This document shows, in pieces, positions 17,326 to 27,646 of a stretch of DNA of 64,000 nucleotides. The notes under the pieces were generated by a model. The model did not search any database, was not told the origin of the DNA, and saw only the letters and a list, made by a program, of their open reading frames with translations. This DNA is from Opitutaceae bacterium (GTDB lineage Bacteria > Verrucomicrobiota > Verrucomicrobiia > Opitutales > Opitutaceae), in NCBI GenBank assembly GCA_016794785.1, contig JAEUHC010000001.1:1-64000 (forward strand). The letters are read 5' to 3'. Numbering within the stretch: position 1 is the first letter of the stretch; every line of letters starts with the position of its first letter. The position numbers and the translations under genes are program-made.

Positions 17326-18069
17326 CTAGCGGGTGAAGCTGTCACTCAACGCGACGATCTCCTCGTTGAGACTCTGGCGGATGACCTGGAGCCGTGGGTT
17401 GGCACCGATAAGTTGAGTCGCGGCGATGGGTTTCGTGTCGAAGGGAAAAAACAGATTGCTCGCGAACAACTGCGATTGCGGCATCGAGGTTTTATCCGAC
17501 GCCAACAAGATTCCTTCGGCCAACCAACCTAAGATTTCGGGATCGTGGGCGGCGGTGAGCTTCCCTCTCCGGTAGCGTTTCGATCCTGTGTCAAATTCGA
17601 GCAGGCCCCAATCGAGCATACTGCTGAGGTTAAAACGGGCGATGCGGATCACAAAGGCACGATCCCCTTCACGCTCGGTGAGCCGGCGAAGCATTTCCGC
17701 GGCGGTGAACTCACCGTGCAGCCTTAACAGTCGTCCGACCGTCTCGGCGCAACTAGCAAAAAACGAGTAGGCTGAAATCGAAAGACCCCAGATTACCGGC
17801 ATGGCCACGGCCGCACCGCGTCGTCGGAATAGTTCAAGGCCGTGTTCGGAAAAAAGCCGGCACCCCGGCGTCGGTAGAAAAACCAACTGACGCAAGACGG
17901 ACATCGTCTTCGTGATTGCCACTTTTCCGGCGTTCGTCTCCTCGATGAGACGCTCCAGTTCTTCGCGCGCATCGTCGAAGCTGACCGCCTTTGCGCGAAG
18001 CCGAACGGCCAGCAAAAGCCAGTCCCATCGAACTTTTTTCCCAAAACCAATCCGCTGATTCGTGCTCAC
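17326..18069 (-). CDS. brxA: BREX protein BrxA (DUF1819 family)
   Basis: 247-aa small BREX component, last gene of the operon, overlapping pglZ by 4 bases (ATGA). The N-terminal part has the family pattern of a small helical DNA-binding protein (LLAVRLRAKAVSFDDAREEL). The remainder is winged-helix-like (EFTAAEMLRRLTEREGDRAF). In known BREX systems BrxA is a DNA-binding accessory factor. The assignment rests partly on its position in a type 3 gene order (F-C-XI-HII-Z-A) and on length. Confidence 0.8.
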   Translation of the reverse strand: MSTNQRIGFGKKVRWDWLLLAVRLRAKAVSFDDAREELERLIEETNAGKVAITKTMSVLRQLVFLPTPGCRLFSEHGLELFRRRGAAVAMPVIWGLSISAYSFFASCAETVGRLLRLHGEFTAAEMLRRLTEREGDRAFVIRIARFNLSSMLDWGLLEFDTGSKRYRRGKLTAAHDPEILGWLAEGILLASDKTSMPQSQLFASNLFFPFDTKPIAATQLIGANPRLQVIRQSLNEEIVALSDSFTR

Positions 18070-20066
18070 GGTTGGCCTCCTTCCGCTGTCCGCATGAGAA
18101 CAAACGGCACCGCAAGTTCCTCCAAGCTATCACCGCCGTGACAAACGATGGTCGTTCCCTTGGCGACAAACGCCTTGCCGGCGGGAGCGACGACCGGGAT
18201 GAACCCGGACGGCAATCCGGGATGCTGCCAGATTCGGCTGCCCGGCACGTGGGCGACGCACTCCTCGGCAAAACGAAGTTCGTTGAAGATGCGGGAGCGT
18301 TCTCCGCGCACATCGCACAACACGCCTTGTTTGGGTGCGCCGATCCCCATCGCTTCAGTATTGCCGTGGTCCGCCGTTACAAGAACGGTGAATCCGCGCG
18401 CGAGTAAAAGTTGAAGGACGTTGATCAACGCGTTCCCGTTCGCCCAAAGCTCCACCTGATTCAGCATACCTGCCGAGCCGAGCTGCATCCCGTGGGTGAT
18501 TTTATCGACCTTGTAGAACGTGACGGCGAGGGCCTTGGTATCGGCGGTTAGCCACTCGTCGATCTTTGTCTCGTCACCGTCGTCTCCGTGAATCGCCTGC
18601 GCGGAGATTTCGTGCGCGTAGAGTCCGCGCGCGGACCAAAACTGACGCCATCGTTGCTCATCCTTGGATGTCTCAGAAATGCTCTCGGCGAAATACGCCG
18701 GAATCTTTCCGGCGAACGTTGCCTGTCGGGACACCGGAGTGATTGTCGGTGCCCACGCAAAGACGGCGGACTCGTCGAAAAGCGTCGCGGCCATCTTGGG
18801 TTTGATCACGTCCTTGATCGCACTCCACTGCTCCAGCGCGAGCCCATCAACGAGGACCAAGGCGACGCGCTTGGCGGTGCCCCGATCCAGTAGTCGGGCA
18901 AGATAGGCCGGGGCGTGATGAACCATCGTAGGCGTTGCCGCCGGGACGTTATGGATTCGTGGGTAAGTCTGGATTACCCATGCGTGGAAATTCTCTCGAA
19001 CCTTGTCCCGCACGCGGATGAACAAATCGGCTTCCTTGGCCTGTTCTTCCGCATTGAGCTTCAACCAAAGCATCCGCGCCTGTCCCCAGCGCAAAGAGAA
19101 CTTTTGCCAATCGCCCGGCGGTGTCTCGGCACCCGGCACGGCGTCCCAAAGATCCGCCAGCAATTCCGCCAACCGGAGAGTTGGGTTGCGCCGCTCCGCG
19201 TCCAAGAGCCCGACCCTGATCCAACTTTCATCGATGGCATCGCTCCAACTCCACGCGATGGGCGTCAGCAGCCCGTCGGCAAAGAAATTGTCGATGAAGA
19301 TGCGCACGTCGTGATGCTCGAAGGGCAATCTCTTGGGGCCGGCGATTCTTAGTGGCGCGTCTCCATCTTCGGCCAGTGCCCGCCCACCGTCGCTATCCTT
19401 TACGAAAATCGGCCAACGCTCCTGCAAGAAGGCGAGAAACACCGCCCGGTCACGCAACAACCGGCCCACGGACCACGCCGGAAATCTGGGCTGTAGAGTT
19501 CGCTCCAAGTGGAGCACGAGCACGTCAGGCAAAACCGATTGAGCGTAGTGAAGCCGGCACAGGAAACTGAGCAGCGACGCCTCGCTTGCTATCAGGCTGC
19601 CGTCGACTGCGAACAGGTGGCGCAGCACGAAATCCTTGGTCATGGCCTCGCCTAGCGGCTGGACCGCCGCAGTCTCGTAGGCCGCATACAACGCTTCGTA
19701 GTAGGACGGTTCGAGCTGACGAATCACGTCGTATGACAAGCGCGGGAAGACATCCTTAAGGTGCAGTCGGACTTGTCGCGCCCGAGAGAGAACATCTACC
19801 GGCAGGGTCTCGAATTCGTGTTCACTTGGCTCGAACGACACGACGGCCTCGACATTTTCTCCGGCATCCCAGCGGCGGCGAACACGCGTCTCATACTCGA
19901 CTCGGAACGACAGCGAATCCTCGAAGAATACGACGATGAAGCCGCGCTTCTCTACGCGCTTCAAAAGCGTCGGTTCACGCAACAAACCGTCCGGATCGGA
20001 AACCGCGATGATCGGTTTCACGCCAGGCACGAAGTGCGTCAGAAGAGATGTGCGCCAGTCGGCCAT
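18066..20066 (-). CDS. pglZ: BREX PglZ, alkaline-phosphatase-superfamily protein
   Basis: 666-aa signature BREX protein. The C-terminal half has the alkaline phosphatase-like metal sites: VALVLVDGLALEQW (Asp-Gly, about residue 400) and VLVTADHGNTEAMG (Asp-His-Gly, about 560), separated by a long insert. The N-terminal half (MADWRTSLLTHFVPGVKPII...) is the variable BREX-3-type region. PglZ is required for BREX phage resistance together with the methylase. It lies 2 bases after brxHII and overlaps brxA, so expression is tightly coupled. Confidence 0.93.
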   Translation of the reverse strand: MADWRTSLLTHFVPGVKPIIAVSDPDGLLREPTLLKRVEKRGFIVVFFEDSLSFRVEYETRVRRRWDAGENVEAVVSFEPSEHEFETLPVDVLSRARQVRLHLKDVFPRLSYDVIRQLEPSYYEALYAAYETAAVQPLGEAMTKDFVLRHLFAVDGSLIASEASLLSFLCRLHYAQSVLPDVLVLHLERTLQPRFPAWSVGRLLRDRAVFLAFLQERWPIFVKDSDGGRALAEDGDAPLRIAGPKRLPFEHHDVRIFIDNFFADGLLTPIAWSWSDAIDESWIRVGLLDAERRNPTLRLAELLADLWDAVPGAETPPGDWQKFSLRWGQARMLWLKLNAEEQAKEADLFIRVRDKVRENFHAWVIQTYPRIHNVPAATPTMVHHAPAYLARLLDRGTAKRVALVLVDGLALEQWSAIKDVIKPKMAATLFDESAVFAWAPTITPVSRQATFAGKIPAYFAESISETSKDEQRWRQFWSARGLYAHEISAQAIHGDDGDETKIDEWLTADTKALAVTFYKVDKITHGMQLGSAGMLNQVELWANGNALINVLQLLLARGFTVLVTADHGNTEAMGIGAPKQGVLCDVRGERSRIFNELRFAEECVAHVPGSRIWQHPGLPSGFIPVVAPAGKAFVAKGTTIVCHGGDSLEELAVPFVLMRTAEGGQP

Positions 20067-20068
20067 AA

Positions 20069-22825
20069 TCAGCTTACCGTCAAAATCAGCAGCGGGTTGA
20101 GTTCAGGGAGGATGTCACGTTGCGCAGCGATCTGCTCGCGCCAAGCCTCCCGCTCACGGGCAAGTTGTTTCAGACGGAAATCCCGGACCTCCTGCAGGCC
20201 GATTTCCGAAAGGAGTTTAGTGCGAATTCGGTAACTGTATTCCCCCTTTTCCTCCTCCTGAAGCACTGCCGTTAGGTGTCTGGTCTTCAGTTCCGCATAG
20301 ACGCTCTTGAGCCCCTCCCTGGCCGCCTCCTGAGATTGGTCGAACAGACGCTGACTTTCATTCGCGGTGCAGATTTCCGCGCACGACCACGGATCCATCA
20401 TCAGGCGCTCGAAGAGAAACTTCGCCGTGGGTTGGAGGCTGCGACCGTCGCTGTGCACGAATACCGGACTGAGCCTTGTGCGTGTGACCGATTCGCCACG
20501 TAGCCGGATTTCCCACAACGACCAGCAACCGGCGACACCCTCCGGAAGCCCGGTGAGCCGGAGGCGAGGAACGGGCATTCCCTGTGCGGAGCGCGGGAGC
20601 CGGTTGAGCAACGCACGGACTCGGGGGTGCTCCAGACTCAGCAAGTCGGCTCCGGGCGCCCGCTCCCGACCCGGGAGGGAAAACGCCTGCATTTCTTTCG
20701 CGTCCGGCCAGCGGATATTTAGGCGATCCAACTCTGAATCATACGCTCCGCCGTGACCGGAAAGGTAGTGACATACCATGCGCTCGACCCAATCGGCGAT
20801 CGGAAGCTTGGTGCCCGCGAAATCCTTCATGTCGGCCTCAGTGTGCAACACGCTGTTTTTCTTACGGGCTTCATCCGCCTGTTGCCGAATTGTCCCCGTC
20901 AGGCGATCAACCGCTGCCGGGAGATTTTCAGGGTGAAGCAGGGCCTCGACGTAGAGACTGTCGAACAAGTGCCCGGCTTCGGCGGAATCCAGCACGTCAC
21001 TCGTCTTGTCTACGCCGAATTCCTCGAGGATGACGGCCAGCTTTGCCTCCAATACTTCGCGGACACGAAATTCGACGGTATCCTCGAAAACGAAATTGAA
21101 TGCCCGGACGGGATGTTTTTGGCCGATGCGGTCCACGCGACCGATGCGTTGCTCCATGCGCATCGGATTCCAGGGAATGTCGAAGTTCACGACGACATGG
21201 CAGAACTGAAGATTCAAACCTTCACCGCCGGCATCGGTCGAAATCAGGACTCGCGCCGCCTTCGCGAATCGTTCCTGCACGACCTGCCGCTCGTCCATGC
21301 CCATCGAACCGTTGAGCCGCACGCACGCGATGCCACGCGCCTCGAAATACTCGGCGAGCATCGCTTGCGTCGGCACGAATTCGGTAAACACGAGCACCTT
21401 CAAATCTGGATCGCGCTCGGTCCGCTCCATCTCTGCGACCAAAGCCAGCAACGCCTCCGCCTTTGAGTCCACGCCACGCGCCTCCACCTTTTCCGCCAGT
21501 TTGAGCAACGCACTGATCTCCGCCCGCTCGTTTGCCATGCCGTCACGGATCGCTCGCAACGTGAGATCAAGTTGCTCTTGGCCGTCCATCTCCTGCCAGT
21601 CCTCCTCGGAAAGAAACGTTCTGGCTGCGGCCGGGCTGTCCGCCCCCTCCAGCGCCGCCAAGCGTTTCTCCAACGCCGACCGAATCGCCCGCGTCGAACT
21701 GGTGACCAGGCGTTGCATCAGGATCATCAAAAACCCGACATAGGTTTTCTTCTCCTTCAGCGCTTGGTTGTAGCCGTGCCGCACGTAGGTGGTGACAGCT
21801 TCATAGAGTTGATGCTGGTCGTCATGCCCGGCCCACGAAACCGCGCGTAATCGCGTCAATCGCGGTTTGAATAGCGGATTGCCCTCCGCATCGACCGCCT
21901 GTCGCTTCTCGGTGCGGATGACGTAGGGCTGCACACGCTCCCGCGTGACGCTCTCCACCGCCGGGAATGCTTGCTTGTCCAGCAACGTAAGCAGCCGGTG
22001 AAATCCATCGGTCTTGCCTTGGTGCGGAGTCGCCGAGAGCAACAGGAGATAGGGTGCCGCTTCGGCGAGCCCGAGCCCGAGTTGGTGACGTGCGACAAGA
22101 TCGGTGCTGCCGCCCATGCGGTGCGCTTCATCCACCACGATCAAATCCCATCCGGCGGCTACAAGATCGTCGAAGCGGTCTTTGTTGTAGGCCGCAACTT
22201 CTTCGGCGCTCCAACCTCGCCGCGCTTCAAGCGGCTTCACCGAATCGAGCGAGCAAATGACCTGATCGCGGGCACGCCAGACGTTGTCGCCGGGCACAAC
22301 CTTTCGCAGCGTGTCGAACTCGGACGGTGCGAGGTGGCGAAAGTCTTCTCCAAAATGGATTTTCATCTCCGCCTCCCATTGCTTCACCAATCCCTTTGGC
22401 GCGATGACGAGCACCCGGTGCACCCGTCCCCGTAACTTCAGCTCACGGATGATGAGCCCTGCCTCGATGGTTTTGCCCAGGCCGACTTCGTCTGCGAGCA
22501 GGTAACGGATGCGGTCGCCTGACACCGCGCGTCGCAACGCGCGAATCTGATGCGGCAGAGGAATCACCGCCGAGTCGCTTGGGGCAATCAGCACATCCTC
22601 GTAGGCGAGATTCGCGAGCCGGGCGGCGAACAGTGCATACTTGATTCGATCTACATGCCCGACATCGCTCGCCGCCAACGGTCGGACATCCGACGGACGC
22701 ACCCGCACAACCGCATCTTCCTGCGGTAGCCAGATACGCAGAGCCTCGTCGCCCCAGAGAGCGAGTCGTTCCTCAATCCGAGCGGCCTGCTGGTGAGGGA
22801 GGCTCCATATCCATGCTTCGGCCAT
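20069..22825 (-). CDS. brxHII: BREX helicase BrxHII (SNF2-type, superfamily 2)
   Basis: 918 aa. Helicase motifs appear in order. Motif I is LLADEVGLGKTIEAGL (about residue 110). Motif II is LIVVDEAHRMGG (about 230). Motif III is LLLSATPHQGKTDG. The C-terminal motifs V/VI are LISTDAGGEGLNLQFC and EQRIGRVDRIGQKHPV (about 540-590). This is the D-E-A-H Snf2 helicase of type 3 and 5 BREX. It is sandwiched between pglXI and pglZ with gaps of 11 and 2 bases, as expected for BREX-3. The DNA translocase role is family knowledge. Confidence 0.92.
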   Translation of the reverse strand: MAEAWIWSLPHQQAARIEERLALWGDEALRIWLPQEDAVVRVRPSDVRPLAASDVGHVDRIKYALFAARLANLAYEDVLIAPSDSAVIPLPHQIRALRRAVSGDRIRYLLADEVGLGKTIEAGLIIRELKLRGRVHRVLVIAPKGLVKQWEAEMKIHFGEDFRHLAPSEFDTLRKVVPGDNVWRARDQVICSLDSVKPLEARRGWSAEEVAAYNKDRFDDLVAAGWDLIVVDEAHRMGGSTDLVARHQLGLGLAEAAPYLLLLSATPHQGKTDGFHRLLTLLDKQAFPAVESVTRERVQPYVIRTEKRQAVDAEGNPLFKPRLTRLRAVSWAGHDDQHQLYEAVTTYVRHGYNQALKEKKTYVGFLMILMQRLVTSSTRAIRSALEKRLAALEGADSPAAARTFLSEEDWQEMDGQEQLDLTLRAIRDGMANERAEISALLKLAEKVEARGVDSKAEALLALVAEMERTERDPDLKVLVFTEFVPTQAMLAEYFEARGIACVRLNGSMGMDERQVVQERFAKAARVLISTDAGGEGLNLQFCHVVVNFDIPWNPMRMEQRIGRVDRIGQKHPVRAFNFVFEDTVEFRVREVLEAKLAVILEEFGVDKTSDVLDSAEAGHLFDSLYVEALLHPENLPAAVDRLTGTIRQQADEARKKNSVLHTEADMKDFAGTKLPIADWVERMVCHYLSGHGGAYDSELDRLNIRWPDAKEMQAFSLPGRERAPGADLLSLEHPRVRALLNRLPRSAQGMPVPRLRLTGLPEGVAGCWSLWEIRLRGESVTRTRLSPVFVHSDGRSLQPTAKFLFERLMMDPWSCAEICTANESQRLFDQSQEAAREGLKSVYAELKTRHLTAVLQEEEKGEYSYRIRTKLLSEIGLQEVRDFRLKQLAREREAWREQIAAQRDILPELNPLLILTVS

Positions 22826-22836
22826 TAGGTTTCACC

Positions 22837-25698
22837 TCATGACGTGGCTTCCGCACGCAGCGCGGCATTGTCGTAGAGCATCTGGAGTTGCTCGTCCTCG
22901 TTGAGCACACTTTCGGGCAGCATGTCGGCGACCGCCAGAATCGTGGGATAGTCCTTTTGCTGGTAACAGTATTTGAAGCCCACCCGCACCGCCTCGGTGC
23001 GCACTTGTTTCAGCTTCTTTGAGCGCGGCACTTTCGGGCGCGGTGACGCCAAGCCTGGAATCGAAAGCGTCGGATTGCGATCTGGCGAACGCGCGGCCGA
23101 TAGGTAGCCATCCGGCAGATAGCTCCAAAACTCCTCCAGCAATCGTTTGTTCCTCACCGTCTCGACATCCACGTTCTTCTTCGGGTCGGGCACATACCAG
23201 CGATCTTTGCCCTTTTGCCGTAGCTGGGCGTGGTCCTTCGCGAGATTCCGCAGCTCCTTGAATTGCGTGCTTAGATAACTGTGGATCTGGCTGGGAACTT
23301 CACCGGTGCCGTCATAGCTAAGGAAATTCTGTTCGAGCAATGCCTTTAATTCAGGACGCGCTTCCCACTTTTTCCAACTCGCGTTGAGTTGCTGCATGAA
23401 ATCCGGTTGGACATCTTGAGTCGATCTTGGCCTTTCCTTTAGCTCGTTTCGGAGCCAGTCGATCGCGCTGCGCTCATCTTCCACGAATATTGCCAATTGG
23501 CCGACATTCTCCATCTGGGCGCGCTTCTTGTCGTATTCGCTTACCTGCTCTGGCAGGAACCACATGCCGTCGCGTTCGACGAAGTTCGACGCAAGTTCCA
23601 TCTGAAACTCCGCCGATGAAATTGGAACAGGAGTCGAATGTCTGACGTAAAACGCAACCATGCGATCATACAAAATGCGCGGATCGCGCTCGGCAATTGG
23701 CTCCAGCTGTCCGCCTCTCGCTTTTACGACAGGTAAATTTCGCAAATGAGTCCGAACGAAATCCCACACGCCGGCGATAGTGCCACCAGTCTTTGCGAAT
23801 CGTTCTTCCAGTCCGCCGTTTGGCTTATATGCTGAAATAACTAAGTCCTGTTTAACTGCCGTTGGCGTAGTAACAGCTTTAAAACTTCCTTGTTTCTTAT
23901 CTAAAGCCGATACGTTGGCCACAACAAAGCCGGCCTCGGTCAGAGCCAACTGAATACTATTCCAGACGGCAGCTTGAGTATTGGAGAACTCGACGGTCAT
24001 CCATCGGCCCGGCTTTAGCTGGGCATATACTTGACTGAAGCAGGTGGTCATCAGCGCCCTATATCGTTCCAAGTCCTTTCCTTGCGTGTCATTTTCGATA
24101 GCCTCATGCTTATTCTCTGTCCAAATGCGAAACCAAGATTCGTCGTTCCAATTGAGTTCTGAGTAATTGAGATTCGCCCCGAAAGGGGGGTCGAGAAATA
24201 CAAAGTCGGCTCTACCAGCAACGTCGAATGAACTAAGAGACTGCGTCGAAATGACGGAAAGTTGCTTGCGACCTTGCTTGGCGTAACCACGCGAAAGTGT
24301 ATCGATTCTATCTTCGAATACTTTCGTGGCTGGTATCTCAGGTGAGAGTGACGGGATGTAAAGCGTGCCAGTAAGGTGCCCCTTGCAAACGCCGCCTCCG
24401 CCATTGAAAAAATTTGAGACGTGTAACGAGCTCTGTCGATTGGCTCGCGTCATCATGTTTACCACCAGCTCAACTAGATGAAGATTGCCTAACTTCCTGG
24501 CCCGATCAAAAAAAGCGGCCATCGTCCAAAGATTTCGGCGAGTGAAGAATTGGTGCACATGGGCAATGCCATGGGAAATCCTGGGCTGCCGGGTGTTGAA
24601 ACCGTCGGGCAGAGCGTCGGTAGGAAACCAGTAAGGGATTTTGGAATTCTGCACACGCTCCACTACCGCTAGATCGTGCTGATCTGGTTTTTTGTCATAC
24701 CGCTTTCCACCAACAGTGTAGTTGATCGCGACTGGAACTTGTCTCGCCAGTTTTGTTGTCTTGCCAAGACTTTCATCAAAATTGGAGTCCCAAATGCGTT
24801 CCATGTTTCTCTTGCTCACCGCCGCGCCACAATGCGGGCATGTGAACTCATCGCGTATCTCGCCTGCCTTACGGTCAACTGCCGCGTCCCAAAAGACTAT
24901 AGGTTTGGCGCATTCGTGGCAGGCAAAAACATCCGACCACAAAGTATAGTTTATTCTGCCTTCGCGACCATCGGTGTGGCGCGTTAGAAACATCCACCCA
25001 CACTCATCTGTGACGTCTGCAAGCATCCGCTTGGCAGCTAGAACGAACGCATCGAGGTCAACCGGAGCATTATAGTTTCGCGCGATAAATGTCGCTACTG
25101 GCGATAGATCGTTAAGAACTGCGAAGCGTGCACCAAGTTTTGAAAATGCTTTTCCTTCTTCATTTAGAATCGTTCCATCTTCCATAACACGATATCCAAG
25201 TGCTTGAACTTCGGAGCGGTCCCCGCAAAGTTGAGCCGCTACACCCGTCATTCCTGTGCCACAAAAGCCATCAAGCACAAGTTGTCCTGGCTCTGTATAA
25301 TGAAGAATATACTTCATTATGGCGCGATGCGGAACCTTGGTGTGATACGAATGAGCGCTATAAATGGGATGGTTCTTTCCTTCGCTTACGTCGGCAGCGA
25401 ATGGCTCGCGATGGTAGGTTTTCTTTGGGTCGTAAGGCGCGCCGAATTGACTGGCAAAGTCGTTAACCCATGGGTTTGGACACGCCGTGTAGTATGGCGG
25501 ATCGGATAGGGACAGAATAGCTTCATCCGTTCCTATCGGAAATCCTTCGATCTTGCGGAACGCTGGCTCCTTCAATTTCGCTGCGAGAAGCTTCAGATAG
25601 TGCTCCCGTCGTGCATCGTCGGACGGGAACGTGCGGCCCAAACAGTTGACTGGGCCGGCGGATTGCGCGTTGAGGTCAAAGGAAGATTGGTCGGGCAT
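22837..25698 (-). CDS. pglXI: BREX-3 adenine-specific DNA methyltransferase PglXI
   Basis: 953 aa. The catalytic motif DPPYYTACP (about residue 67) precedes the SAM-binding motif LDGFCGTGMTGVAA (about 145), and a second DPPFGANLNYSEL (about 500) follows. A zinc ribbon is visible as CHEC...CPHC (about 255-290), matching the Zn-ribbon adenine methylase group (COG1743 type) used in type 3 BREX. It marks host DNA so that BREX spares it. The central part (roughly 23640-25560) is clearly richer in A+T and rare codons than its ends, suggesting exchange of the specificity region by recombination. It starts 4 bases after the GHKL gene stop. Confidence 0.9.
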   Translation of the reverse strand: MPDQSSFDLNAQSAGPVNCLGRTFPSDDARREHYLKLLAAKLKEPAFRKIEGFPIGTDEAILSLSDPPYYTACPNPWVNDFASQFGAPYDPKKTYHREPFAADVSEGKNHPIYSAHSYHTKVPHRAIMKYILHYTEPGQLVLDGFCGTGMTGVAAQLCGDRSEVQALGYRVMEDGTILNEEGKAFSKLGARFAVLNDLSPVATFIARNYNAPVDLDAFVLAAKRMLADVTDECGWMFLTRHTDGREGRINYTLWSDVFACHECAKPIVFWDAAVDRKAGEIRDEFTCPHCGAAVSKRNMERIWDSNFDESLGKTTKLARQVPVAINYTVGGKRYDKKPDQHDLAVVERVQNSKIPYWFPTDALPDGFNTRQPRISHGIAHVHQFFTRRNLWTMAAFFDRARKLGNLHLVELVVNMMTRANRQSSLHVSNFFNGGGGVCKGHLTGTLYIPSLSPEIPATKVFEDRIDTLSRGYAKQGRKQLSVISTQSLSSFDVAGRADFVFLDPPFGANLNYSELNWNDESWFRIWTENKHEAIENDTQGKDLERYRALMTTCFSQVYAQLKPGRWMTVEFSNTQAAVWNSIQLALTEAGFVVANVSALDKKQGSFKAVTTPTAVKQDLVISAYKPNGGLEERFAKTGGTIAGVWDFVRTHLRNLPVVKARGGQLEPIAERDPRILYDRMVAFYVRHSTPVPISSAEFQMELASNFVERDGMWFLPEQVSEYDKKRAQMENVGQLAIFVEDERSAIDWLRNELKERPRSTQDVQPDFMQQLNASWKKWEARPELKALLEQNFLSYDGTGEVPSQIHSYLSTQFKELRNLAKDHAQLRQKGKDRWYVPDPKKNVDVETVRNKRLLEEFWSYLPDGYLSAARSPDRNPTLSIPGLASPRPKVPRSKKLKQVRTEAVRVGFKYCYQQKDYPTILAVADMLPESVLNEDEQLQMLYDNAALRAEATS

Positions 25699-25702
25699 GG
25701 TG

Positions 25703-27622
25703 TTATTTTACCGGCGCTGGTGCAGCTACGGGAGGAATCGGGGGTGATGGAGGCGTGGGCTCCGCTGCCTTGCCGAGAGCCTTCATGCCCGACTTGAGAA
25801 TCTCCAAGAATGTATGGTTGCGGCTCTCTGCATCGCCGATGATGGCGTCAAACGAGAGTGCGAACGTGGGAGTCGGCACGATCACGCCGTCGGGCCGGCG
25901 GGTCTCGAAATCTTGGTAGTAGACGATGCCCTTCGAGTAGAGCGGTGCCCATTTCATCTGCCGAAGCCGTCCGCCAAGCACATCGTTGATTTGCAACACA
26001 GCGTAATACCACACGCGTTGAATGTTGGGGCAGTGGTTCACCAGCTTTTGCGCGCGATCCAGCAGTTGGTTGATGGCGAAAATGTTCTCCTTCTCGTCGT
26101 CGGTCTTCTTCTTGATTTCGACGACAACCACATCGACGGCGGCAGCGGCGGCCGGGTCGCCGGAGAAAATCATGGCGATGTCGGGTCTGCCGTCATCCGT
26201 GGCAGACTCCTGGGCCAAGGTGATGGCCTTGATGACCGTATCCATGCGCGCCTCGCTGAGAATGGTCTGGAAGCTCATGAATTTGTCATCGAGCAACCAC
26301 GCGTTGTTGCGATAAACGCCCTCCAGCAGATCCGCGCCGGTGAATGACTGATAGCGCGGGACAATGAGATTGTGGATGTCCGCTTCGGAGTTCGTGGCGG
26401 ACATGTCCTTGAGCTTTCGGATAATCAGGTCGCGATAGAGGATGTATTCAGTGAGTGTGCGGGACGATAGCTCCAGCGATTTTTCGAAGGTGGCATCGTC
26501 AAGCTTCTCACACTGGAGCACCTCTTTCTCCGCTTTGAAGAATTTGCGTTGGGCAATATCGAGCGCCTCATCCTTGTCGATGAGGCCAACCGTGGTTTCC
26601 TCGAAAAATCCGAGGAGATGGGGAAACTTTTCCTCAAACTGCTTCGTGGTCTGAGTGTTTTTCTCCGCGATTTGCGGGATGTGCTCGGAGAGCACTTTGC
26701 CGACCTCGCGACGCAGCACACGAAGCAAGTCTGGCTCGGAGATCGTGTCGGGCAGCACGAGCTTTTGCCGCGAGGTGTCGGCCGCACCGGCGAAGAGCTT
26801 CGATGAGAACAAGAAAATGCCCGAGTGATCCGGGGGCACTGCTCCCGGTTGGAGCAGTTTGATCGGAATCGTCCGCCCATCGATGCTGACCGCAGTCATC
26901 AGGCTGCGCTCGCCCATGCCGGACTTCACACGGTAGAACATCTCCACGCCTTCGTAGGCGTCGAGCATGGGGTCTTTGATCTGGACGGACTTGAGCTCCG
27001 GCAGGTCCGCCGAAGTGATAGTCTCTGCGCTGGAGAGAAATTCTTTCTGCTCGTTGGCCTCCTTGGTCTCCAAATCGATCGTGATTTTGAAATCCCTGCC
27101 GGTGCGAAGGCGGTCATGGAGCGTGGGAAGGAATTCTCCCATCAATCGCTCGCGCAGTGCACCTGGCTTGAGGTCGTCGTAAGACCGGACACGGTCGCCG
27201 GAGAAATTGGCGAACACGAGACAGGTGTGATTGGGTTGGGCCTCCGGCAACGCTTCCACCGGAGCGGCACCATCAAAAGAATCTTTGAAGACAAAGGCCC
27301 GGCGGTTGCTACCCCACGTGCTCGTGATTTCAACGCGGTTGAAGTAGTTCAGATAGACGAGCCGGCCGAGACCCTTGTGGAATTCGTCACGCCGTTTGAG
27401 CAGAGTCTTGAATCGTGCGAAGTTTTCGTCGGTGAAGCCGGCGCCGTTGTCCGCGATGGAAACTTTCAACGTCTCCGGCGACGTGAAGCCCTGAATCTCG
27501 ATCTTGATCGTGACCTCCGAGGCTCCGGCATCGAGTGAGTTGGCGACCGCCTCAAAAAAAACCTGCACCAACGAAGGGTTGGGGAAGAAAAGCTCGATAG
27601 CGTTGGATGTCTCGATGTCCAT
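25703..27622 (-). CDS. GHKL ATPase fused to PD-(D/E)XK nuclease-like domain, inserted in BREX operon
   Basis: 639 aa. The N-terminal GHKL (Hsp90/MutL/MORC-type) ATPase has Glu24 and Asn28 (FFEAVANSLDAGA), DNGAGF (58-63) and KGLGRLVYL (83-91). A helical middle region spans about 300-420. The C-terminal part has Pro480-Asp481 (GRPDIAMIF), Asp497 and Glu502-Ile-Lys504 (VDVVVVEIKKK), the PD-(D/E)XK nuclease pattern, followed by AINQLLDRAQKLVNH. A proline-rich tail ends the protein. It lies in the BREX operon between the AlbA_2 gene and pglXI but is not a core BREX-3 gene. An ATP-gated clamp that delivers a nuclease to DNA is a reasonable inference; function is untested. Confidence 0.85.
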   Translation of the reverse strand: MDIETSNAIELFFPNPSLVQVFFEAVANSLDAGASEVTIKIEIQGFTSPETLKVSIADNGAGFTDENFARFKTLLKRRDEFHKGLGRLVYLNYFNRVEITSTWGSNRRAFVFKDSFDGAAPVEALPEAQPNHTCLVFANFSGDRVRSYDDLKPGALRERLMGEFLPTLHDRLRTGRDFKITIDLETKEANEQKEFLSSAETITSADLPELKSVQIKDPMLDAYEGVEMFYRVKSGMGERSLMTAVSIDGRTIPIKLLQPGAVPPDHSGIFLFSSKLFAGAADTSRQKLVLPDTISEPDLLRVLRREVGKVLSEHIPQIAEKNTQTTKQFEEKFPHLLGFFEETTVGLIDKDEALDIAQRKFFKAEKEVLQCEKLDDATFEKSLELSSRTLTEYILYRDLIIRKLKDMSATNSEADIHNLIVPRYQSFTGADLLEGVYRNNAWLLDDKFMSFQTILSEARMDTVIKAITLAQESATDDGRPDIAMIFSGDPAAAAAVDVVVVEIKKKTDDEKENIFAINQLLDRAQKLVNHCPNIQRVWYYAVLQINDVLGGRLRQMKWAPLYSKGIVYYQDFETRRPDGVIVPTPTFALSFDAIIGDAESRNHTFLEILKSGMKALGKAAEPTPPSPPIPPVAAPAPVK

Positions 27623-27646
27623 GAACGGCGGATAGCTTGGTCAGTT

